Assembly (NCBI GenBank): GCA_902768605.1 | Contig: CACXLY010000096.1 | Location: forward strand, 1 to 9,153 | Length of the DNA stretch: 9,153 bases | DNA from: an uncultured Bacteroidales bacterium | GTDB taxonomy: Bacteria > Bacteroidota > Bacteroidia > Bacteroidales > Bacteroidaceae | Direction of reading: 5' to 3' | Shown: piece after piece, positions 1 through 5,774 of the stretch | How the letters are laid out: every line of letters starts with the position of its first letter | Numbering within the stretch: the stretch's first letter is position 1 | Notes under the pieces: generated by a model | Told to the model about the DNA's origin: nothing | The model's database searches: none | Seen by the model: only the letters and a program-made list of their open reading frames with translations | Position numbers and translations under genes: made by a program

Positions 1-1002
1 CTGATGGCGAACTCCCTGATGTTCCAGCGCTCGCCAAGACCGGTGGAGGGTTACGACGACCCGCAGCTCTCCAACTTCTACGGCGAGGCGCTCCCCCTCT
101 TGAAGCGAGGCGTGCCCGTCAGCATCACACACATAGAGAACGTGGGTTATGCCGAGACGTGGAACGATGTGCGGGTGCTTTTGATGTCCTACAGCAACAT
201 GAAACCCCTCTCGCCCGAAGCCCACATACATTTGGCAGAATGGGTAAAAAAGGGCGGTTTCATCGTATATTCTGGGCGTGACGACGACCCTTATCAGGGT
301 GTGCAGGAGTGGTGGAACCAGGGCGAGATGCACTATGCCGCTCCCTCCGAACATCTCTTCTCCTTGATGGGCATTCCCGAAAAGGCAGCCGAGGGCGAAT
401 ATGAATATGGTAAGGGCAAGGTCTATGTGCTCAGGCACGACCCCAAGGAGTATGTTCTCAAGAAGGGTGGCGACAAAAGGTTCGTGGAGGTCGTCGAGAA
501 GGCATACGGCAAGCTGGAGCAGAAGAACGCCTTCTACCTGGAGCGTGGTCCATATACCCTTGTCGCTGTGCTCGACGAGAATGTTGTGAGCGACGCTCCA
601 TTTACAAAAAAGGGCCATTTCATCGACCTTTTTTCGCCTGAGCTTACCTATTTCTCAGAGATAAGTATCCTGCCCGGACAACAAGGTTTCTTCTTCGACT
701 TAACCAAAATCGACAAGAAACGTCCGCAGGTAGCTGCCTCGCGTCAGTATGACGAGCAGATTACCGACGAAGGCTTCCGCTTCACCTGCAAGTCGCCTCT
801 AAACACCACAAATATCCTCTGCCTCTATCTGCCCAAAGACTACAAGTCGGGCAAATTCACCCTGACCGATGCGGAAGGCAACACGGTCAACCATGAAATG
901 AAGGTAATCACGTCTCCCGCCAACACCTTGGCCGGCCGACTCTTCTGGCTCAAGTTCGAGAACTCACCCGATGGAATCAACGTTGAAATTAATAAAAACT
1001 AA
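1..1002 (+). CDS. C-terminal part of a large glycoside-hydrolase-like protein (5' end outside window)
   Basis: The frame is open from the first base (CTG ATG GCG), so the real start lies upstream and the first ATG at 4 is probably internal; 333 residues are visible. Residues about 15-110 resemble the glutamine-amidotransferase-like fold of the GH42 beta-galactosidase trimerisation domain: a buried strand LLMSYS, then a helix, then EWVKKGGFIVYSG. Residues about 180-235 (RGPYTLVAVLDE, then GHFIDLF, then PGQQGFFFDL) look like a C-terminal beta-sandwich of such enzymes. No catalytic residues can be identified because the catalytic domain would lie upstream. The stop is 7 nt before the fucosidase start, so the two genes are probably co-transcribed in a glycan-degradation operon. 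The fold is inferred from pattern; the substrate is unknown. High GC matches the fucosidase. Confidence 0.6.
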   Translation: MMANSLMFQRSPRPVEGYDDPQLSNFYGEALPLLKRGVPVSITHIENVGYAETWNDVRVLLMSYSNMKPLSPEAHIHLAEWVKKGGFIVYSGRDDDPYQGVQEWWNQGEMHYAAPSEHLFSLMGIPEKAAEGEYEYGKGKVYVLRHDPKEYVLKKGGDKRFVEVVEKAYGKLEQKNAFYLERGPYTLVAVLDENVVSDAPFTKKGHFIDLFSPELTYFSEISILPGQQGFFFDLTKIDKKRPQVAASRQYDEQITDEGFRFTCKSPLNTTNILCLYLPKDYKSGKFTLTDAEGNTVNHEMKVITSPANTLAGRLFWLKFENSPDGINVEINKN

Positions 1003-1009
1003 ATAAACC

Positions 1010-2513
1010 ATGAAACGAGTATTTTTATTTTTCATTCTTCAATCTTCATTCTTCACTCTCTTAGCCCAGAAGAACGCGCCCGAGCCAATCGGTCCGCTGC
1101 CCTTGCCAAAGCAGGTGGAGTGGCAGAAGATGGAGACCTACGCCTTCGTACATTACGGCCTCAATACCCTACGCCTTCGTACATTACGGCCTCAATACCT
1201 TTACCGACAAGGAATGGGGCTATGGCGACGCCGACCCCAAGACGTTCAACCCCTCGCGGATGGACGTGGAGCAATGGGTGCGGACGTTCAAGCAGGCTGG
1301 CATGAAGGGCGTCATCATCGTGGCCAAGCATCACGACGGCTTCGCGATGTGGCCATCGCCCCTGACCGAATACAACATCACGAAGTCCTCCTACGACGGG
1401 CCGAAGAACAAGGACGGCAAGGTCGATGTGCTGGCCGAACTGCGAAAGGCGTGCGACAAGTACGGCCTCAAGATGGGCATCTACCTCTCGCCCTGGGACA
1501 GGAATCATGCCGAGTACGGACGGCAGGCATACGTCGATTACTACCATAGGCAGCTTGAGCAGCTGACGACGGAGTATGGGCCGCTCTTCGAGGTGTGGCT
1601 CGACGGCGCAAATGGCGGCGACGGCTACTACGGCGGGGCGCGGGAGACGCGCAAGATTGACCGCCGCAACTACTACAACTTCCCGAAGATTCACTCCATC
1701 ATCGAGACGAACCAGCCGCAGGCCATCATCTTCAGCGACGGAGGTCCGGGTTGTCGATGGGTAGGAAACGAGAATGGCGTGGCCGGCATCCCCAACTGGT
1801 CGTTCCTCAAGAAGGATAAAGTCTATCCGGGCATGCCGAACAGCCAAGTGCTGAACAGCGGCTTCCCCGACGGCGACATCTGGGTGGCTGCAGAGTGCGA
1901 CGTGTCCATCCGTCCAGGCTGGTTCTATCATCCCGAGGAGGACAGCAAGGTGAAGACGCCCGAGCAACTGGTCGACATCTATTATAAGTCTGTCGGACGC
2001 AACGCGACCTTCTTGCTGAACTTCCCCGTCGACCGAGAGGGTAGGGTGAATGCCATCGACAGCACCAACGCCGTACGCTTCCGTCAGATAATCGACGCGG
2101 AGTTCAAGACGGATCTCCTGCGTAAAGCCAAGGTCACAGCCAGCAGCGAGCGCGGCAAGAGCTTTAGTGCCAAGAAGTTGAACGACGGCAAGTGGGACAC
2201 CTATTGGGCAACGCCCGACGGCACGACCACCGGCTCCGTCACCTTCACCTTCCGCAAGCCCACCCGAGTGAACCGTCTCCTCTTGCAGGAATACATTCCT
2301 TTAGGACAAAGGGTAGGACGGTTCGAGGCAGAAGCACTCGTGGATGGCAGGTGGACACAAATCGACCCGGGCGAGCCCTTCGGCAACATCGGCTACAAAC
2401 GCATCCTGCGCTTCGCCACCATCGAGGCATCAGCCCTCCGCATCAGCTTCTTCGACGGCCGCGGCCCCCTCTGCATCTCTGGCATCGAGGCCTACTGCGC
2501 CGGAGAAAAGTAA
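1010..2513 (+). pseudogene. GH29 alpha-L-fucosidase, frameshifted by a 31-bp tandem duplication
   Basis: A secreted exo-alpha-L-fucosidase that would remove fucose from host or plant glycans in the periplasm or outside the cell. The first frame (1010-1549) starts with a signal peptide (MKRVFLFFILQ..LLAQ) and goes out of frame at a duplicated 31-bp block (1137-1198). The true frame continues to 2513. Removing one copy restores a 490-aa protein with normal GH29 features: YAFVHYGLNT (H48), KHHDGF (97-101), WLDGA with the likely nucleophile D188, and VGNENG with the likely acid/base E244, which suggests the GH29-B type. Residues about 364-485 form an F5/8 type C (discoidin-like, CBM32-type) domain. 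As read, the first product ends at 179 aa with junk after about residue 53. A downstream start at 1260 would lack the signal peptide and first strand. The gene is either dead, a reversible OFF state, or an assembly artefact. The family call is firm; the catalytic-residue assignment is by motif. Confidence 0.88.
1137..1198 (+). repeat. Perfect 31-bp tandem duplication inside the fucosidase gene
   Basis: Two identical head-to-tail copies occupy 1137-1167 and 1168-1198, each encoding the strand-1 motif YAFVHYGLNT of GH29 in its proper frame. Because 31 is not a multiple of three, the second copy shifts the frame by +1. The copies show no mismatch, which implies a recent event. Slippage or recombination between the copies would restore the gene. 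Confidence 0.95.
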
Positions 2514-2514
2514 G

Positions 2515-2589
2515 CAGCCCGGCATCTACATCAGGAACAGCAAAAAGGTTGCCGTCAAGAGAGTATTGCAATTGCATTTGCAGTCATAA
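2515..2589 (+). pseudogene. Relic of a secreted-protein C-terminal tail
   Basis: Just after the fucosidase stop, a different frame (codons from 2515, stop 2587-2589) reads QPGIYIRNSKKVAVK followed by a short end. This resembles the GIYIRNGKKVxVK-type tail that ends many Prevotella and other Bacteroidetes secreted proteins. The resemblance is from memory of the family, not a search. Dropping the single base T2511 would fuse it in frame to the fucosidase after GEK, so it may be the enzyme's former tail cut off by a one-base frameshift. It could also be the end of a deleted neighbour. Confidence 0.45.
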
Positions 2590-2619
2590 TGGTTAAATTT
2601 TTACGTCAATATGATTGCA
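2579..2619. promoter_or_regulatory. Possible operator: spaced inverted repeat over the TA promoter
   Basis: TGCAGTCAT (2579-2587) and ATGATTGCA (2611-2619) are inverted copies with one mismatch, 23 nt apart; the second arm covers the -33 region of the toxin-antitoxin promoter. RelB-type antitoxins usually repress their own operon by binding such repeats, so this is a reasonable operator candidate. It may be chance in AT-rich DNA. Confidence 0.3.
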
Positions 2620-2644
2620 GAATGAAATAAATGTGCTATCTTTG
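2614..2644 (+). promoter_or_regulatory. Bacteroidetes-type promoter of the toxin-antitoxin operon
   Basis: TATCTTTG at 2637-2644 matches the Bacteroidetes -7 consensus TAnnTTTG exactly. ATTG at 2614-2617 stands 19 nt upstream in place of the -33 box TTTG (one mismatch). Transcription would begin near 2650, leaving a leader of under 10 nt before the antitoxin ATG at 2659. Confidence 0.65.
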
Positions 2645-2658
2645 CAGCAAGAAAACGA

Positions 2659-2979
2659 ATGAAGACTATGGCACAAGTATCTATGACGGTGAGGATGGAC
2701 TCACAACTGAAACAGAAGTTCGATGCACTTTGCTCGCAATTCGGCATGAGCGTCAATACCGCAATCAATGTCTTCGCCAATGCAGTGGTAATAAATAGGA
2801 AGATACCTTTCGAGATAAAGGCTTCTTCTGCATCAGACACATTAGGGGATTTGGAGGCTTTCCGAGGAATAAGAAGAATGGCTGAAAATGGAGAATTGCC
2901 TGATTTAACTCTTGATGAGATAAACGAAGAAATAAGACAAGCTCGCGAAGAAATGGACTGCAAAAGAGGTGCATCATGA
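2659..2979 (+). CDS. RelB/DinJ-family antitoxin
   Basis: A 106-aa antitoxin. Residues about 4-47 form the ribbon-helix-helix DNA-binding domain: a strand (VSMTVRMD), two helices (LKQKFDALCSQFGM and VNTAINVFANAVV), and the family's typical exit IPFEI. The C-terminal half is acidic and helical (DLTLDEINEEIRQAREEMD), as expected for a segment that wraps around and inhibits the toxin. The start is ATG 2659; ATG 2668 (MAQVS) is an alternative, and neither has a strong ribosome site. The last four bases (ATGA) overlap the toxin start, a typical coupled TA arrangement. It is likely autoregulated through the repeat at 2579-2619. GC (about 45%) is lower than the fucosidase, in keeping with acquired DNA. 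RelB-like antitoxins more often pair with RelE/YafQ toxins, but pairing with PIN toxins is also seen. Confidence 0.88.
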   Translation: MKTMAQVSMTVRMDSQLKQKFDALCSQFGMSVNTAINVFANAVVINRKIPFEIKASSASDTLGDLEAFRGIRRMAENGELPDLTLDEINEEIRQAREEMDCKRGAS

Positions 2980-3389
2980 TTTACGCAGTTGTCGATACAA
3001 ACGTCATCGTCTCTGCTTTATTGTCCCGTCATTCAGATGCGGCAACAGTCCAAGTTGTCAGTTCTATTTCGCCAAAAGGTATATGTCCGTTATACAATCA
3101 GGAAATATTGGCCGAATATAATGGAGTGCTCCACAGATCAAAGTTTTCTTTCCCATCACGAGCTGTTGATTCTATTCTTAATAAGGTCAAGACGATAGGG
3201 AAGAATGCAAATCGAGTACGAAGTAATAGTGCATTTCCAGACCCTAAGGATATCGTCTTTTATGAAGTTGCACTTTCAAAAGAAGACGCTTACCTCGTGA
3301 CAGGAAACTCGAAGCACTTCCCCAAGACGCCAATTGTCGTGACGCCAGTAGAGATGCTGGAGATATTGCGGCGGGAAGGCCTGCTGTAA
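2976..3389 (+). CDS. PIN-domain ribonuclease toxin (COG1569-like)
   Basis: A 137-aa PIN-fold protein of the 'putative toxin-antitoxin system toxin component, PIN family' type. The first strand carries the catalytic Asp in VVDTNV (D7). E43 and E47 lie in the helix NQEILAEY. FPDPKDIVFYEVAL supplies D89 and D92, followed by the family's VTGNSKHF block (108-115), where N111 stands where many members have Asp. Such proteins bind divalent metal and cleave RNA. The start overlaps the antitoxin stop by ATGA, so both are made from one message at a coupled ratio. Length and acidic residues suggest an intact gene, and no frameshift is seen. The RNA target cannot be read from the sequence. Confidence 0.85.
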   Translation: MIYAVVDTNVIVSALLSRHSDAATVQVVSSISPKGICPLYNQEILAEYNGVLHRSKFSFPSRAVDSILNKVKTIGKNANRVRSNSAFPDPKDIVFYEVALSKEDAYLVTGNSKHFPKTPIVVTPVEMLEILRREGLL

Positions 3390-3454
3390 AGTTCTCGAGA
3401 CACGCAAAAGGAAAAGAAAGTAGAACCTGTAAATAGCGATTAAAAGAATAAAAG

Positions 3455-3493
3455 AAGAGAAGACAGAAAGAAAAACCTGTTTTCTCTTTTTTT
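3455..3493 (+). terminator. Probable terminator of the toxin-antitoxin operon
   Basis: The arms 3455-3464 and 3479-3488 pair over 10 positions (one G-U) around a 14-nt loop and run into a T tract through 3493. The stem is A/T-rich and so not strong. It sits 66 nt after the toxin stop and just before the next promoter. Confidence 0.4.
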
Positions 3494-3517
3494 GTATGTT
3501 TGTTTTTCGTATCTTTG
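3487..3517 (+). promoter_or_regulatory. Bacteroidetes-type promoter in front of the structured RNA
   Basis: TATCTTTG at 3510-3517 is a perfect TAnnTTTG -7 box. The -33 box is weaker: TTTT at 3487-3490 lies at the normal 19-nt spacing, and TTTG at 3491-3494 is 15 nt away. Transcription would begin at about 3523, a few bases before the first stem of the structured region. Confidence 0.6.
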
Positions 3518-3522
3518 CAAAC

Positions 3523-3806
3523 GAATGGGCAATAATAGCCTCAGCGGAGGTGCCCTAGACTTTATTGGCAAACAACATAGCGTTGGCTATTATTCAAAAC
3601 GTTCAGAAACTTGCAGGTGAAAGAACAAATGTAGTAATAATGGTAACGCCTACTGGAATAGTGGGCGTTTTCCTGTTTTCTACATTTAGGTTTCCTGCAA
3701 GTACCTTGAACGTTGGACAGCGAAAGCGTCCACGTTTTGTGTCCTATGTCCGCGAGTTCGACTCGCGAACATTTGCGAAAGGTATTTGTAGGGACTTTTG
3801 TTTATT
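3523..3806 (+). ncRNA. Structured RNA of unknown family upstream of the Type III R-M operon
   Basis: No protein gene is convincing here, but the + strand folds readily. Stems seen by eye: 3531-3540 with 3585-3594 (10 bp, perfect); 3598-3605 with 3707-3714 (8 bp), continuing after an internal loop as 3609-3617 with 3694-3702 (9 bp). Nested inside are 3627-3634 with 3680-3687 (8 bp) and 3645-3654 with 3660-3669 (10 bp, one G-U). Then comes 3715-3731 with a GAAA tetraloop, and 3746-3757 with 3761-3772 (11 of 12 pairs). GTCCTA at 3741 can close with TAGGGAC at 3789-3795, which is followed by TTTTGTTT and could terminate the RNA. The promoter box at 3510-3517 places the 5' end right before the first stem. 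It may be a free RNA, a structured leader of mod, or part of a repeated element. I do not recognise it as tRNA, tmRNA, RNase P RNA, SRP RNA or a riboswitch class. Confidence 0.6.
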
Positions 3807-3814
3807 GGCTCGAC

Positions 3815-3835
3815 GCATTATAAACTATATAATGC
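3815..3835. promoter_or_regulatory. Perfect inverted repeat 1 nt before the mod start codon
   Basis: GCATTATA (3815-3822), a 5-nt spacer, then TATAATGC (3828-3835): a perfect 8-bp inverted repeat, with one base separating it from ATG 3837. It could be an operator for a dimeric regulator, or an RNA hairpin hiding the ribosome-binding region so that Mod translation is limited. A weak promoter match upstream (TTTG 3772-3775, GACTTTTG 3793-3800, 17-nt spacing) would put it in a very short mod leader. Confidence 0.45.
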
Positions 3836-3836
3836 T

Positions 3837-5774
3837 ATGGCTAAATCGTTAATCGAAGAGCTGCCGCGCATCGTGAGCGAGGGCAGACGAGAAGCCGCAC
3901 AGATACTGGAGCGGCTGAGTAGTGGCACACAGATTGGGCTTCAGACCAACGAACTGGTGTTGCCAAGTAAGGACGTAAGCGGACTGTTCAGAGGCTACAC
4001 GCCGCAGATACCCAATGCCTTCAACATGGCAGGCGGCAGCGACGGCTGGATGAACCGCCTCATCTATGGCGACAACCTCCTCACCATGCAAGCCCTCCTC
4101 GCAGGCGACGCCCAGACAGGCCTCCCTTCCCTCCGCGGCAAAGTGGACCTCATCTACATCGACCCGCCGTTTGACTCCAAGGCAGACTACCGCACAAAGA
4201 TTTCCCTCCCAGGCACAGACATTCAGCAAAAGCCGACTGTCATCGAGCAGTTCGCCTATGCAGATACTTGGGAAGAGGGAACTGTCTCGTACTTGAAGAT
4301 GATTTATCCGAGATTAGTCCTTATGAAAGAACTGCTTTCGGAAAGAGGGAGCATATATGTACATATTGATTGGCATGTAGGTCATTATGTGAAGATACTA
4401 CTTGATGAAATCTTTGGGAAAGACACGCTGCTTAATGAAATAATGTGGTGTTATTCTATAGGAGGAAAAGGTAGCCGATTCTTTGGAAGGAAACATGATG
4501 TTATTTTCTTGTATTCCAAGAATTCTAATTATATCTTCAATGGCAAGGACCAACTCGTCGCAACAGAAAGAAAAGAAAATACTCATATGCGATTAAAGGT
4601 CGATGAAGATGGCAGAGAGTATCAAGAGAAAACAGACAGGAAATCAGGAAAGGTTTATCGATATTACGTTGATGAGGGGAAAATCCCGAATGATTATTGG
4701 ACTGATATAGAACAATTGAACCGAGAGGATGCAGAAAGGGTTGGATATGCAACTCAAAAACCAGAAAGGTTATTAGAACGAATTATCGCTGCATCATCTA
4801 ATAAAGACAGTCTTGTTTGCGACTTCTTTGGAGGCAGCGGCACGACGGCTGCTGTGGCGGAGCGTTTGGGCAGGCGATGGATTACCTGCGACATCGGCAA
4901 GCCTGCCTCCCTCGTCATGCGCAAACGTTTCATCGACCAGGAGGTAAAGCCCTTCCTCTATCAGAGCATCGGCGACTATCAGAAGGAAGCCTTCCGAAAC
5001 AACAAACGCTACAAGCACGTGGGCGACCTCAGCCAAGTGGTCTTGGGGTTGTATGGCGCTCTGCCCTTCACGCCCGAACAGACCAACGACCGCAGCTTCG
5101 GATATATTAAAGGTACGCGCACGCTCGTGATGGCCGACTCGCCCAACCGCCTCACCACAGCCGCCACCATCCGCAAAGCCGTCGAGGCAAAGGCTTCGTT
5201 GCTCGGCGGCGACTGGGAGAAGGTCGTCGTGCTCGGCTGGAACTTCGCCTTCGACATCTCGCAGGCCATACAGAAGTACGCCGACTCGAAGGTCGAGGTG
5301 CTCGTCATCCCGCCAGACCTCCTCGACAAGCTCGCAAAGAAAGGCTACAAGAAGCTCATCGACGACCGCTCCGTCCGCTTCTCCTCCCTGCAATACCTCG
5401 TGGCAAAGCCCGTCGCCGTCACAAGGCAGGGAGAGAACGACGAACTCGACATCGAACTGGAGAACTACGTCCTGCTTTCGCCCGACAACATCCCGCTTGA
5501 TGACAAAGACAAGGAGAAACTGCAGCAAATCTTGGAGCGCGACCCGCTTAGCCTGATAGAGTACTGGAGCATCGACCCAGACTACGATGGTGTGACCTTC
5601 CGCTCCACTTGGCAGGACTATCGCGAGAACACGGGAAATGACAATGACCCGCTACATTGTGTCTATAAAGCCCGCCTTCGGGTACCGCACAAAGAAAGCC
5701 GACAGGTCTGTATCAAGGCTGTAGATGTCTTCGGCTTCGAAAGTCAAGTAGTATCAACAGTTGAATGGTGGTGA
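3837..5774 (+). CDS. mod: Type III restriction-modification system methyltransferase (Mod)
   Basis: A 645-aa beta-class DNA methyltransferase, about the size of EcoP15I Mod. It transfers a methyl group from S-adenosylmethionine to (most likely N6 of) adenine in an asymmetric site and also gives the Res partner its specificity. The order is that of the beta class: catalytic motif IV DPPF (D109-F112) comes first, then the variable target-recognition region, then the SAM-binding motif [10 protein letters not shown] (329-337). A C-terminal domain of about 300 residues follows, typical of Type III Mod proteins, ending in [16 protein letters not shown] 3837 (MAKSLIEEL) is preferred over an in-frame TTG at 3798, which lies inside the structured RNA. 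Residues about 142-327 are encoded by much more AT-rich DNA than the rest. Its end overlaps res. No simple repeat tract for phase variation is present. Confidence 0.92.
   Translation: MAKSLIEELPRIVSEGRREAAQILERLSSGTQIGLQTNELVLPSKDVSGLFRGYTPQIPNAFNMAGGSDGWMNRLIYGDNLLTMQALLAGDAQTGLPSLRGKVDLIYIDPPFDSKADYRTKISLPGTDIQQKPTVIEQFAYADTWEEGTVSYLKMIYPRLVLMKELLSERGSIYVHIDWHVGHYVKILLDEIFGKDTLLNEIMWCYSIGGKGSRFFGRKHDVIFLYSKNSNYIFNGKDQLVATERKENTHMRLKVDEDGREYQEKTDRKSGKVYRYYVDEGKIPNDYWTDIEQLNREDAERVGYATQKPERLLERIIAASSNKDSLVCDFFGGSGTTAAVAERLGRRWITCDIGKPASLVMRKRFIDQEVKPFLYQSIGDYQKEAFRNNKRYKHVGDLSQVVLGLYGALPFTPEQTNDRSFGYIKGTRTLVMADSPNRLTTAATIRKAVEAKASLLGGDWEKVVVLGWNFAFDISQAIQKYADSKVEVLVIPPDLLDKLAKKGYKKLIDDRSVRFSSLQYLVAKPVAVTRQGENDELDIELENYVLLSPDNIPLDDKDKEKLQQILERDPLSLIEYWSIDPDYDGVTFRSTWQDYRENTGNDNDPLHCVYKARLRVPHKESRQVCIKAVDVFGFESQVVSTVEWW
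4261..4815 (+). other. AT-rich mosaic segment of mod covering the target-recognition region
   Basis: By hand count, 4441-4800 is 37% G+C (133 of 360), while 4081-4140 is 70%, 4141-4260 is 53%, 4861-4920 is 62% and 5161-5220 is 67%. The low-GC part starts after motif IV and stops just before motif I, so it carries the region that reads the DNA target plus neighbouring motifs. The reading frame is kept throughout. This is the pattern expected when a specificity segment is replaced by recombination within conserved flanks. Confidence 0.75.

Noticed and set aside
1161..1967. A 268-codon minus-strand open frame opposite the fucosidase
   Set aside because: It is a shadow frame of GC-rich coding DNA; the plus strand has clear GH29 motifs.
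2567..2576. Palindrome TGCAATTGCA near the left edge of the module, sharing GCAATTGC with the repeat at 9101-9130
   Set aside because: Eight shared bases, themselves a palindrome, are too few to call an attachment site or direct repeat.
3746..3772. A tRNA T-arm-like hairpin (GAGTTCGACTC)
   Set aside because: The loop is 5 nt in the best pairing rather than 7, and there is no acceptor stem, anticodon arm or CCA context.
3565..3852. A 95-codon open frame through the structured region
   Set aside because: It lacks a proper start (TTG), runs over the nested stems, and ends inside mod. The arm-to-arm pairing explains the sequence better than a protein, though conserved use should be checked.
3837..3960. 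Phase-variable simple repeats expected in Type III mod genes
   Set aside because: Looked for at the start and within the gene; no tetra- or pentanucleotide tract is present.
4794..5528. A 244-codon minus-strand open frame opposite mod
   Set aside because: It is a shadow of the mod frame and shows no domain.
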